Positions 29,153 through 39,100 of a stretch of DNA of 64,000 nt are shown piece by piece. The notes beneath the pieces were generated by a model. The model saw nothing but the letters and a program-made list of their open reading frames with translations. It did no database searches and was not told the DNA's origin. Positions within the stretch are counted from its first letter, which is position 1. Each line of letters begins with the position of its first letter. The stretch spans positions 1,707,501 through 1,771,500 of the forward strand of contig NZ_CP055263.1 of the NCBI RefSeq assembly GCF_014217835.1, given 5' to 3'. Both the position numbers and the translations under genes were made by a program. The stretch comes from Metabacillus sp. KUDC1714. GTDB lineage: Bacteria > Bacillota > Bacilli > Bacillales > Bacillaceae.

Positions 29153-29173
29153 GTACTTCCCCCAAAATATAAT

Positions 29174-29218
29174 GATGAATCGTATTCCCGCTTTTTATAA
29201 GGGGGTATACGATTCATC
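29174..29218 (-). terminator. Stable hairpin between substrate-binding protein and GH3 genes
   Basis: GATGAATCGTAT pairs with ATACGATTCATC (12 bp) plus an inner CCC/GGG, inside the operon and 17 bases before the GH3 ribosome site. It could end part of the transcripts or protect the upstream mRNA, giving more binding protein than enzyme. There is only a weak U-tract on the operon strand. Confidence 0.6.
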
Positions 29219-29274
29219 TTTATTTTTAATAAATTTATTAGTCTATTAGGGATTAGAGTGCAATGTTTATCCTA

Positions 29275-30858
29275 TTAACTATCTTTCCAACGATCGTAAG
29301 CATCTTGGTAAACTTGAATATATTTTTCTATATTCATATCTTCAATCGTTTTTACGTATTTATCCCAGTTAGATAATGGTTCAACCCCAGTGATGAATTT
29401 TGCTTCCATTTGTTCTACATAAGATTGTAAATCCACTTCAATAGTATTTACTGTTGCTTGCTCTTCATTTGTTAAATAGGTAAGTGGAAATGGAACCTCT
29501 GCATAAGGATCAATCTTTTCCTTCGTTTCAGCTTCAATAAACTTATCAAATTCTGATAGTTCGACACCTTCAATTCGAGCCGTAACTGTTGGTGCAGTAA
29601 TTCCATATGCAGGTGTTAATGTTCCACGATAATCTTCACTACTATCAAAGCCTTCTGGTACCTCTTGATATTCTCTTTCTCCGTTTTCACCTTTTTTCCA
29701 AAGGTATCCTTCAGGTCCATCATTTAAGTATTCACGACCTTCTTTTGAATAGAAATAATCAACCCATCGAATCGAAGCTTCTGGGTTTTCATTGTTACTA
29801 GTGATAGAGAAGGCACCCCTACTTATTCCAGGACTACGAGGGAACAATGGCTCGTCTGAAACTGAACTTGTTAGAGGATGAAACATTGGATTGTTTATTG
29901 CTTCATCTTGTGTTTCACCAGTAGTAAAGAATGAGAAATAATCCGGGAATAACCCAAGACGATTCACTTGTCCTTTTGCCTTTTTCTGTTCATCAGATTG
30001 TGAAAACGTCTCTGGATCTAATAATCCTTCTTCATAAAGTTTATTCATATATGTTAAGTATTCTTTATAATTGTCTGTCATAGGCGTATATCTTACTTTT
30101 CCATCAACTTCATCAATACCCCATTCTTTCAATCCAAAAGCACCAAGTAACCAAGGACGTGTGCTATCCATTTTTACATCTGTTAATGGAATTTCATCAG
30201 CTTTTCCATTACCATTTGGATCTTCAGTTTTAAACCGTACTAATAAATCATATAGTTCATCAGTAGTCTTAGGTAATTCTTCCACACCTAATGCTTTTAG
30301 CCATTGACCGTTGAACCACATTGGGCCTCTATACCAGCCAGATGTTGGATGCATATTGATAGCAGGGATTGAATAGATGTGTCCATCAACAGTTGTAACG
30401 GATTTTTTAATTTCAGGATTTTCATCAAATATTTTTTGTATATTAGGAGCATATTCTTTAATAAGGTCTTCTAAAGGTACCAATACTCCTTGTTTTCCAT
30501 AATCTACTTCCATACCAGGAGTCAAATTAGTTGACCCTGCTGCATAAATAACATCTGCAATATCTCCACTAGCAAATGCTAGATTTAATTTCGTCTGGAA
30601 ATCACTCATTGGAGGAGTAATATACTCAAAATTAACCTTGGTCTTTTCTGAATACTCCTTTAAAGTAGGCATGTCATTCCATTCAGCCAAACCAGTACCA
30701 GGTGCCATCATGGAAATTTTTATTTCTTCTTCTACAATTGGGAATCCTTCTTTATTCACTTCTACACCCTTAGAAGACTCTTGACTTACTTTTTCTTTCG
30801 AACTGCATGCAGTAAGTAATAATATAGCTGTTAAAAGAAGTACTAGTATTTTTTTCAT
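29275..30858 (-). CDS. Sugar ABC transporter substrate-binding lipoprotein (LplA-like)
   Basis: A 527-residue extracellular solute-binding protein, family 1 (LplA/YtcQ type), anchored by a lipid on Cys18 of LLLTACSS. The N-terminus MKKILVLLLTAILLL is a lipoprotein signal peptide. The ATG at 30856-30858 is chosen: AGGGG lies 8 bases upstream, and the longer in-frame start would place this site inside the gene. It is expected to capture the oligosaccharide for permeases 31188-33116. The large size resembles binding proteins for N-glycan-sized ligands such as pneumococcal NgtS. Confidence 0.93.
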   Translation of the reverse strand: MKKILVLLLTAILLLTACSSKEKVSQESSKGVEVNKEGFPIVEEEIKISMMAPGTGLAEWNDMPTLKEYSEKTKVNFEYITPPMSDFQTKLNLAFASGDIADVIYAAGSTNLTPGMEVDYGKQGVLVPLEDLIKEYAPNIQKIFDENPEIKKSVTTVDGHIYSIPAINMHPTSGWYRGPMWFNGQWLKALGVEELPKTTDELYDLLVRFKTEDPNGNGKADEIPLTDVKMDSTRPWLLGAFGLKEWGIDEVDGKVRYTPMTDNYKEYLTYMNKLYEEGLLDPETFSQSDEQKKAKGQVNRLGLFPDYFSFFTTGETQDEAINNPMFHPLTSSVSDEPLFPRSPGISRGAFSITSNNENPEASIRWVDYFYSKEGREYLNDGPEGYLWKKGENGEREYQEVPEGFDSSEDYRGTLTPAYGITAPTVTARIEGVELSEFDKFIEAETKEKIDPYAEVPFPLTYLTNEEQATVNTIEVDLQSYVEQMEAKFITGVEPLSNWDKYVKTIEDMNIEKYIQVYQDAYDRWKDS

Positions 30859-30947
30859 CCTTGCATCCCCTTTCATTTTCAACCATAATTCTTTGATTTA
30901 ACTGGCAGATTTTAAACGATCACCCCCTTAAATCAATACATTTTATT

Positions 30948-31168
30948 AGGCTGTTTTCGCAAACTTTGTTGCTTTTAAAATAGTATTGGGTTGGTTGATT
31001 GGCACTCCAGGATGCTCGCTTTCCGTGGGGCGGGCGATGAGCCTCCTCAGCGCGTAGCGCCTGCGGGGTCTCATCTGTCCCGCTTCTCCCACAGGAGTCT
31101 CGCATATCCGTTCCAATCAACCTAATCAGTTTTGTTCAAAAACAACAATCTTTTAGAAAAGAGCCTTT
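30948..31168 (-). repeat. Family B dispersed repeat, copy 2, inside the glycan operon
   Basis: Its ends are AGGCTGTTTTCGCAAACTTT and, inverted, AGGCTCTTTTCTAAAAGATT, an imperfect terminal inverted repeat. The core contains CCCCGCAGGCG and GGGTTGGTTGATTGG / CCAATCAACC. It separates the permease genes from the binding-protein gene (total gap 30859-31187) and its strong secondary structure could affect transcription between them. Confidence 0.88.
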
Positions 31169-31187
31169 TATAAAGAAGATCATCCTA

Positions 31188-32093
31188 CTACCCTTTTAGT
31201 GAGCCTATCATTACACCTTTCACAAAGTAACGTTGTAAAAATGGGTAAACAATAATAATAGGAAGTGTAGAGACAATCATTACCCCATACTTAATTACAG
31301 CTGCAAGCTGCTGCTTACTATGCATCGCCTCAGCCATAGTACCTGTTAAATTTGTGCTTTGTGATGACATTTCCTGCAAAACAAGTATTTCTCTTAAAAC
31401 TAATTGAAGTGGAAACATCTCTTTGTCAGATAAGTAGATTAGTGCATTAAAATATCCATTCCAATGGCCAACACCATAGAATAGTGCCATAACGGCTATA
31501 ATTGGTGCTGATAATGGTAAGATAATTTTGACAAACATTTTAAAATTTGAGGCACCATCAATAATTGCTGCCTCTTCCAATTCTTTTGGTATGGACGTTT
31601 GGAAAAACACTCGTGCAATCACGATGTTCCATACTGCCGCAGCATTCGGTAATACCATCGCCCAAATTGTGTCAATAAGCCCTAAATTTTTTACAACTAA
31701 GTAAGTGGGAATTAGCCCTCCACTGAAAAACATAGTTAGGACAAACATACCCATAAGAAGATTTCTACCAACAAAATCTTTACGTGCCAATGCGTATGCA
31801 GCAGGGATTGTTACTGCTAAGTTAATGAACGTACCTAAAGCAGTATAAAAAATTGTATTTAAATACCCTCTCCAAATATCGCCATTTTCAAAAATCAGTC
31901 TGTAACCTTCAAATGTAATCCCCTTTGGAAAAAGCCACATTTCCCCTGTGTTTACATCTGATGGATTACTTATCGATGCACTAACAATATAAATCAAAGG
32001 ATAAAGTACGATCACTAATGCACCTGTAAGAAAAATATAAACAAATGCTTTAAATATTTTGTCTGTTTTTGTTTCATGTATTGAACTATTCAT
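31188..32093 (-). CDS. Sugar ABC transporter permease (LplC/YtcP-like)
   Basis: A 301-residue inner-membrane permease of the carbohydrate ABC transporter CUT1 group, with about six transmembrane segments. The cytoplasmic EAA loop is seen in ELEEAAIIDGASNFKMFVKI, where the ATPase docks. No ATPase gene is in the locus; a shared multi-sugar ATPase such as MsmX is known to energise LplABC-type systems in Bacillus. It follows the partner permease after 15 bases; ATG after GAGGGGGA. Confidence 0.94.
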   Translation of the reverse strand: MNSSIHETKTDKIFKAFVYIFLTGALVIVLYPLIYIVSASISNPSDVNTGEMWLFPKGITFEGYRLIFENGDIWRGYLNTIFYTALGTFINLAVTIPAAYALARKDFVGRNLLMGMFVLTMFFSGGLIPTYLVVKNLGLIDTIWAMVLPNAAAVWNIVIARVFFQTSIPKELEEAAIIDGASNFKMFVKIILPLSAPIIAVMALFYGVGHWNGYFNALIYLSDKEMFPLQLVLREILVLQEMSSQSTNLTGTMAEAMHSKQQLAAVIKYGVMIVSTLPIIIVYPFLQRYFVKGVMIGSLKG

Positions 32094-32108
32094 CTTCTAA
32101 TCCCCCTC

Positions 32109-33116
32109 TTACCATAGACTTGTCTCACTAGTCTTTTTCGCGATCTTGTTTACAGTTATTAGTAAGATAGCATTTATAACAGCATTGAACAGCCCAACTG
32201 CTGATGCAAAACTATACTGTGCGTCTAATAAACCTGCTTGATAAACAAATGTCGCAATCACATTCGAGGACTCAAGATTTAGAGGATTTTGCAATAGTAA
32301 AATCTTCTCGAATCCAAGCGCCATAATACTGCCAACGTTCATAATTAACAAAATAATCATTGTTGGAACAATCGCTGGAATGTTTATATGCCAGATACGC
32401 TGAAAACGGGTGGCACCATCAACTATTGCAGCTTCATGATGCTGTGGATCCACCCCTGCAAGTGCAGCAAGGTAAATGATAGTTCCCCACCCCGTACTTT
32501 GCCATACACCAGATAATACATATACCGTTTTAAACCAGGCTGGATCACTCAAAAATGCAATTGGTTCAAAACCTAGAAATTGTATGCCGTGGTTTATTAT
32601 ACCTGTAGCAGGAGAAAGAAACGCTATGATCATCCCTGACATAACAACAACCGAAATAAAATGAGGTGCATATGTAACAGTCTGTACAGTCCGCTTAAAA
32701 AAACTGTCTTTAACCTCATTTAAAGCCAACGCTAAAATAATCGGTAAAGGAAACCCAACGATTAATTCGTAGACACTAATCCCTAAGGTATTTTTGATTA
32801 GATCCCAAAAATAATACGATTCAAAAAACCGGGTAAAATGTTCAAACCCAACCCACTCACTTCCCCATATCCCTAAGGTTGGAATGAAATTTTTAAATGC
32901 AATTTGTACTCCGTACATAGGAATATAATGAAAAATAAGAAAGTATAAAAATGCTGGCAGTACAAATATGTAAAGTTGCCAATTTTGTAGAATCTTTCTG
33001 CTCTTCCTCAGTTTTCTAGGATGTTTTAGTCCTAATTTATGGGGTTTCGTAAAACCCTTATTAACATTTTCTTTCTGTTGTAATGGGGAAGTTGCTGTAC
33101 TTGAGCTTGTACTCAT
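32109..33116 (-). CDS. Sugar ABC transporter permease (LplB/YteP-like)
   Basis: A 335-residue permease with a basic, Ser-rich N-terminal cytoplasmic tail (about 45 residues) and six predicted membrane segments. The EAA loop is visible in HHEAAIVDGATRFQRIWHI. It is the first gene of the long operon 10929-33116. ATG after GGAGGGG. A candidate promoter and a CcpA-type site lie just upstream. Confidence 0.94.
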   Translation of the reverse strand: MSTSSSTATSPLQQKENVNKGFTKPHKLGLKHPRKLRKSRKILQNWQLYIFVLPAFLYFLIFHYIPMYGVQIAFKNFIPTLGIWGSEWVGFEHFTRFFESYYFWDLIKNTLGISVYELIVGFPLPIILALALNEVKDSFFKRTVQTVTYAPHFISVVVMSGMIIAFLSPATGIINHGIQFLGFEPIAFLSDPAWFKTVYVLSGVWQSTGWGTIIYLAALAGVDPQHHEAAIVDGATRFQRIWHINIPAIVPTMIILLIMNVGSIMALGFEKILLLQNPLNLESSNVIATFVYQAGLLDAQYSFASAVGLFNAVINAILLITVNKIAKKTSETSLW

Positions 33117-33158
33117 TCAATAACCCCTCCTTCTGCTTTTATATGAAACTACCATAAT

Positions 33159-33172
33159 GTTAGCGCTTTCTC
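33159..33172 (-). promoter_or_regulatory. Candidate cre (CcpA) site upstream of the glycan operon
   Basis: The minus-strand sequence AGAAAGCGCTAACA matches 13 of 14 positions of the cre consensus TGWAANCGNTNWCA. It lies about 45 bases upstream of the first permease ATG and just downstream of the candidate promoter, a classic place for catabolite repression. A weaker, one-base-shorter palindrome TGTAAGCGTTTCA lies at 33230-33242. Confidence 0.6.
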
Positions 33173-33185
33173 TCAAATGTAATCA

Positions 33186-33213
33186 ATATGTTATTTCATT
33201 AAGCGTTGTCAAA
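33186..33213 (-). promoter_or_regulatory. Candidate sigma-A promoter of the glycan operon
   Basis: On the minus strand a perfect TTGACA (33208-33213) is followed after 16 bases by CATATT (33186-33191). The -10 match is modest, as expected of an activator-dependent promoter. Confidence 0.4.
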
Positions 33214-33465
33214 ATGGTAAAAATTAAATTGAAACGCTTACAAATTAAGACTTAATCACTTTAGCAATATGTTAATCTTGCTTTGATATGTCATCCTTTA
33301 CATTGCGCTGAAATGGCGTTGGAGAGGTGTTTCAAGGGTTTAACAATTCATAATAAAGTAAAGTGAAACTTCCACCAATGATAGATACCCGTGTCGTGCT
33401 TACACGATAACTCTTCTTTTTTAGTATGTTTTAAACAACAATGCATGCGAGCCGCCTAAATTGAA

Positions 33466-33495
33466 AAGGCCATGATTTATCAAAATCATGGCCTT
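33466..33495 (-). terminator. Terminator of the AraC-type regulator gene
   Basis: AAGGCCATGATTT pairs with AAATCATGGCCTT around a 4-5-base loop, 16 bases after the regulator stop codon, with TTTTCAATTT following on the minus strand. The remainder of the 33117-33511 gap holds the promoter region of the transporter operon. Confidence 0.85.
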
Positions 33496-33511
33496 AGTAT
33501 CATGTATTCTA

Positions 33512-35770
33512 TTACCTGTTTAAATTACGATATTGTCCAGGTGTTACACCTACTATCTTCTTAAACTTTCGTGTGAAATTTGCAACATCCAAATACCCTA
33601 CTTGAACGACAATATCTTTAATTGACTTATCAGTCTCCTTTAACTGCCTCTTTACATCTTCCATACGGAGATCCTGTAAGTATTGCGTAAATGTAACACC
33701 CGTTTGTCCTTTTATAAAGCGGCTAACATAAGATACAGATAGTTGAAATTTAAGCGCTAAATTTTCCAAAGATAGGTCATAATTATTATAGTTGTCTCTA
33801 ATATAGTCCAAGATATCGTTTCTCAGCTTATCATTATGGCTTTCCTTCTTATCGTCAACCTCTTTACATATTGTTAAAATTAACGTGTGTAGCTGTTTGT
33901 GCAATTGTTCAATAGAATGGAAATCTGCTATTGCATTAAAATCCCGAATAGTTTTACTCAATCCCATTTCAGACGTTGTTTTTACTATCGAATTGATAAT
34001 ATCAAAGCAGATGCACTTTAATACTTGAATTGACAAATCTTTATCAGCAAGATTTGAAAACATGTTGCGTAAGGTTTCAGCAGCAACAATTTGGTCACCT
34101 TGCTTCAAACTTTGAACAAGTTTCATTTGCTCTTCTATCGGGTAACCGAGTGACTGTTCTGGTAGAATGCTGATTTCCTCAAAATAGATTATACTACCTT
34201 GAGGCTTTGTAAATTTATATTCTAAGGTTGCGAGAGCTTCTATATAGGATCTGTTTATCCAATTTTTTTCATCGTAGAACCCTCCTACCCCAATTGTAGG
34301 ATCAAAATTGCAGGTTTCTCTAATAAATCTCTGAATCTGTAGAACTAGCTTTCGACGTTCAATGTTCACCTCTTTTTCTAGTCTATTCATACTGACAATC
34401 AGTGCGATTGCATCATTATAAAATAAATCAATACCATGTGCTGTTGCATTTACAAGCGAAATATTCGATAAGCTGTTAAAGAGTTTTTCCCGCTCCTCTA
34501 AATTATCCTCTACAAAAGCACCTTTTTCAAAGTAAACTATTGCTACAAAATAATGGCCATCCTTCATTTGAATATTTAACGAACTTAGCAATGCCTTTAT
34601 TTCATTACCATTACTTAGGTCACCTTTTAATAGCTTTACTAGAAATTGATCTCTTGCGAAGGGCTTTTGCAAATACATCGTTTCATTTAATATCTGGTGG
34701 TCTTCAAATACATGTGTTATCCTCTTACGAATGGTATCTAGTTCATTTCCACCTTCAAGATCAACTTTTTTCCTACCGTTCCTGTTTGTAATTTCAAACA
34801 GATTTTGGATTGGCTTATATTGATATTTCCCAAGTAATACCGCTAATATAAATCCAGCTATTAATAAGGCAATTAATATGGCAAATATTAAGATTGTCGT
34901 ATTGTCTAACCGTTGAAAAAACTGGTCAGCATCCATCAAAGCTATAAATTTCCAGCCGCTTAACTCAGAATTAACAGAAACAAGCGAATACTCTTTTCCA
35001 TCTATTTCAACATTATTTACTCCGAAAAGATCAATAGGAAGAGACGTTAATTGTTTTGAACTTATCGATTTATCATTATTGGAAGATGCAATAACTTGAT
35101 TATGTTCATTGAAAATATAAACATTACCTTCGTATTCGCCTAGTATGTTTTGAATTAGATCTGTCATCGTCGATTCCTCAATAAAATACATAACTGTACC
35201 ATAAGGATTGTGACTGTTAGGACTAATTGGAAATAAATACGCGATCATATTCTTATGTTTTTCATTATTGATCACTACTTTATTAATAGGTTTTATAAAT
35301 GGGATTTTTGTATGTAAATCACTAAAAAGATCCTCTTTTCTCCATTCAACAAATCGGTATTTTTTTTCCGTGAAAGCTTCTAATGAATACGAGCCATTGG
35401 TGGAATAGATCGTCTCATCATTATGATAATAGATAAATAGTTCTTCTATAATCGAGCTATTTGCTTTATACTTTTTTAATTCCTCAATCGCCTCTCCACT
35501 ATAATAGCCATGACTAATCATATACGGAGTAAGCCTAGGATCATATGAAATTCTTGCTGCAAGTGTTTCTAACTCTTTCATTCGTTCATTTGTTAGATTT
35601 TCTACTTGTTCTAATTTGTTAATGTTTGATTGTTCAATTTCCTGCCGTAGACTTGCTACAGAATGATAATAAATAATTGTACTCATTATAAGAAACGGAA
35701 CAAGAAAAACCAGTAGATAGGAGACGATATACTTATATAATAGTCGAGATTTAATCCTATTACGCAACAC
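33512..35770 (-). CDS. Membrane-bound AraC-family sensor-regulator
   Basis: A one-protein sensor-regulator of the YesS/YtdP type often found beside LplABC-like transporters. An N-terminal membrane segment (about 13-37), an extracellular sensing region of about 235 residues and a second segment (near 275-300) are followed by a HAMP-like and linker region, then a C-terminal AraC DNA-binding domain with two helix-turn-helices ending in VGYLDVANFTRKFKKIVGVTPGQYR. GTG 35768-35770 is favoured as start: AGGGGG lies 7 bases upstream, while the in-frame TTG at 35774-35776 is too close to it. Likely an activator of the adjacent operon, responding to the sugar outside. Confidence 0.9.
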   Translation of the reverse strand: MLRNRIKSRLLYKYIVSYLLVFLVPFLIMSTIIYYHSVASLRQEIEQSNINKLEQVENLTNERMKELETLAARISYDPRLTPYMISHGYYSGEAIEELKKYKANSSIIEELFIYYHNDETIYSTNGSYSLEAFTEKKYRFVEWRKEDLFSDLHTKIPFIKPINKVVINNEKHKNMIAYLFPISPNSHNPYGTVMYFIEESTMTDLIQNILGEYEGNVYIFNEHNQVIASSNNDKSISSKQLTSLPIDLFGVNNVEIDGKEYSLVSVNSELSGWKFIALMDADQFFQRLDNTTILIFAILIALLIAGFILAVLLGKYQYKPIQNLFEITNRNGRKKVDLEGGNELDTIRKRITHVFEDHQILNETMYLQKPFARDQFLVKLLKGDLSNGNEIKALLSSLNIQMKDGHYFVAIVYFEKGAFVEDNLEEREKLFNSLSNISLVNATAHGIDLFYNDAIALIVSMNRLEKEVNIERRKLVLQIQRFIRETCNFDPTIGVGGFYDEKNWINRSYIEALATLEYKFTKPQGSIIYFEEISILPEQSLGYPIEEQMKLVQSLKQGDQIVAAETLRNMFSNLADKDLSIQVLKCICFDIINSIVKTTSEMGLSKTIRDFNAIADFHSIEQLHKQLHTLILTICKEVDDKKESHNDKLRNDILDYIRDNYNNYDLSLENLALKFQLSVSYVSRFIKGQTGVTFTQYLQDLRMEDVKRQLKETDKSIKDIVVQVGYLDVANFTRKFKKIVGVTPGQYRNLNR

Positions 35771-35966
35771 AACCAAACCCCCTAATCTTTGTCTAATCTA
35801 TTTTGAACATATATATAATGAAAAGGATAAAATGAGGACTAGGAATAATTTAAGGTTCTAAAAAAGGGTTTAGCAGAAAGCTAAATCGATAAAATAATTG
35901 CACTATACAGTTATGGTTGTACCTGTTTCACGGCTAAGTAAGACACCATTTAAAGATACACAACAC

Positions 35967-35980
35967 ATTAAGCGCTTTCA
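35967..35980. promoter_or_regulatory. Candidate cre (CcpA) site upstream of the regulator gene
   Basis: ATTAAGCGCTTTCA matches 12 of 14 positions of the cre consensus and is centred on the palindrome AAGCGCTT. About 200 bases upstream of the regulator start. Confidence 0.5.
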
Positions 35981-36003
35981 ATTAATCCTTTAAAAAATTA
36001 GTC

Positions 36004-36031
36004 ATAAAAGAAACCGGCATTTGCCGATTTC
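36004..36031 (-). terminator. Terminator of the clan GH-A glycosidase gene
   Basis: On the minus strand GAAATCGGC pairs with GCCGGTTTC (one G-T pair) around AAAT, followed by TTTTATG. Confidence 0.75.
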
Positions 36032-36110
36032 CTTTATGTACCATAAGTATAGCACGTATTTGGTTAGTAGTGCACAATTTGTGGGCATATAAGTATACTA
36101 TTATACCTTC

Positions 36111-39100
36111 TTAACAAATAATTTTAACTTCATCAGGACGATAAACAGAGATGATATTTCCCATTTTATCTGTTGCAAACATAACCGTTCTTTCAGTCTC
36201 CAGTAAAAATGAATAGGTTCTATTTGATTCAATATCCTTAATTTTAACAGGTGTATCCCTAGCAAACTCGGACACAAAAATAAATAAAGATCCCTCTTCA
36301 AAATTTAGTTTCCTTCCATAATTCCCCGGCATATTACCTATTTCCCAATCCATTTGAACCTGGACCCCTGCTTTTTCTATTACATATTTATATAATGCAA
36401 TTATCGGCTCACTTCTTTCATTTAGTTCAACAGGTAATGAACACCAGATAATTTCACCTTTTCCAAATGAAATTTCCTTTATTTCATTTGATTGTTGTTC
36501 AGAGTTCACAACCTCTTTCAGCGCTTCAGCAATTCGTTCTTCGCCAAATGAAACTGGATACTTATTTTCATTTATTTCAAGCATTTCCTCACGAAGGATA
36601 TTCTTAACACTAGTTGACCCGATGATGTCATCCATTCTTTTTGTATCGTGCCAATATTCGTCTAAATTTACTGGACCTGTAATTAGTAGTGTTGCACCTT
36701 GTTCTCTTACTACTTCCAATATGTTAGTAAGTGCACTACTGCTAAAATTATGAGGACTAGGAACAACAATTAATTTTGGAAGTTCATTCTTTAATTCATA
36801 AAGATGGTATTCGCTTAAAGCACGAAATGGTGTATTCATCTCATAAGCCAATGTTCTCGTAAGCTTCATCGTTGCATCTAATGCTAGTCTGCGATTTGAG
36901 AAATCATTTGAGTATGGGAATACGACAGCTATTTCTTCCAGTTCTCTGCCTTTGAATAAATCACGTGTATCATTTATAAACGTACCGAAATCATAAGAAA
37001 CGTTTGCTTCAGGTTTCTCGGTACCGTCAGCACGAATAGCTCCGATGTTCGATTCATTAATATTATTCATGTAGTAATTTGTGTTCCAAAGCCATTGCAC
37101 AGCACCCGCTCCACCTGTCGAAAAGGAATAAGCATATTTTCTTTCAAGTATGTTACGCAATTCCTCTTCACTTCTTTTTGCTTGATTATTTGGATTTTCC
37201 ACATACATAATTCCCGTTTCTTGAATTAAGTTTGGCTTAGTAGGCGTTTTCGTAAAAATACCATCCCAAACTAGTTGATCCAGTAGCCACCAGGTGTGGT
37301 TCGTTGTATAATCAACCGCATCAGAGTAAAATAGCGGTGATGGCCGCTGTGAGCCAAGGGCTTCGTCCTGTCCGACCGTAACAAGCTGATTTGGCGCTAA
37401 ACTCTTAATGGTATCTGTAAGTTCCCTTGCCCACATATTATGCATATCCATCGTATACAACGTATAATCTAACCATCTTAAACCTTTTTTTCCAAGTAGC
37501 ATATCTTTAATTCCAAAATTGATCTCACTCGGTTCAGGTGGTTCAATCGTATCAAATGATGGCAATTCCTGATCTGTCATGTTCCACTTTTCTTGTAGTT
37601 CACGAGTGGAGCTATGACGATTCTTAAGCCAGTCTCTATATGCTTTTCTGTCATACTTATCATGAAGTGATCTTGGACCTGCGAATGTACGGCCCGGATC
37701 AAACAATGAAGGCTCATTAATTAAATCCCATTGAATATTGGTAGTTTCCGTATGCCTTGAAACGATTGACGTAATAAAACGTTTTTGCGCCTCAACACTT
37801 CGCGGGTCAAGGTATGGGTTTTCCCCTTCCCATGTTTCCGGTGTAAAGGAAAAGAAATTAAATGTTACTTCAAGATCGTGTTTTTTCGCACATAGGATAA
37901 AAGCATCAATGGAACGCAGCACATTTTCATCCACATGACCATCGACAAACATCATGTTGCGCCATCCAGTCCAAATCCCTGTACGAATATAATTTATTCC
38001 TGCACGCTTCATTTGTGCCATATCCCTATCCCAAATATAAGGGTTAGGTAAGAATAGAAAGTAACGAGCAACATCTGATGTCATATACGTCATGCCAACA
38101 ATTGGCATTGGGCGACCATCTTTTTGAAAATAGTCTCGATCACATGTTAATGGAACACCTGTTGTTAAAAGCGTCTTATCCATGCCCCAGAAACCTTGAT
38201 GAAGTATTCGTGTTTCACCTTTGCTTGATGCAGCATGACATGTTAGATCATACAATCCTGGCATAATATCTATTGGCAAAATAAAAGAAAGGGCATTCAA
38301 TTGTTGGGAAGCTTTTACGATTTCTTTATTAGAAAAGACTTCTTCTTTATTCTTTTTAACAGTAAATGTCAATGTCCATTCTGTTGTTTCGCTTTTAAAC
38401 GACTGCAATTGATAGGTTACTTTTGGACGTTCTCCTTCATCATACGTTGCATAGTTCGTTTTCAACCACATTTCAGTTACTCCATTTGTTACAAACAAAA
38501 CTAATTCCTCGATAGCCTTTGCGCCTTTTTCTGTCCAAAATTGTTCATTAACCTTCTGATTAATGAAGAGCCAGCGCCCTCCGGTGAATTTCCCTTTTGT
38601 ATTTTCAATTAGGACACTAGGGGCTGCTACTTCACGTCCGCTCTTTGAAACACCTTTAAGCAACGGATAAATACGTGCATCCATCGGACCTACTGAACCC
38701 ATTTCAGACTCAATTGCACTGGATTTTGTCACATGCAACACAAAGTTGCAGGTATCCGCAATTGGAAATAGCTCCTCTTTACCGGAGAACACAGGAATAT
38801 CCTCATTATGTTGCAAAGAAGCAATCGGTTCGGATTTAACATGCAAAGCTTCATGAATATTTAATTGCTGATGGTAAGCTGTTTGCACACGCTCCCTTTC
38901 CCAATTGCCATTCGTCATATAACAAGGAATCCGAAATGGAATTCCGCCAATATGTACGATTCCTTTACCACTTTTAAGATGATCATATATTGCTTGCCAA
39001 GCACTTTTTGGGAAATAGGGACCATGCATATTTACAAAACATTCCACTTCATTATTTGCTAAAACTTCCTTTAAAGAAAGAGCATCTGCAACGATTATTT

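Larger units (their letters stand above)
35771..36110. other. Gap upstream of the AraC-type regulator
   Basis: A 340-base AT-rich gap without a gene. It contains the candidate cre at 35967-35980, the terminator at 36004-36031 and, at 36074-36088, a 15-base motif ACAATTTGTGGGCAT that recurs at 40724. Confidence 0.6.
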
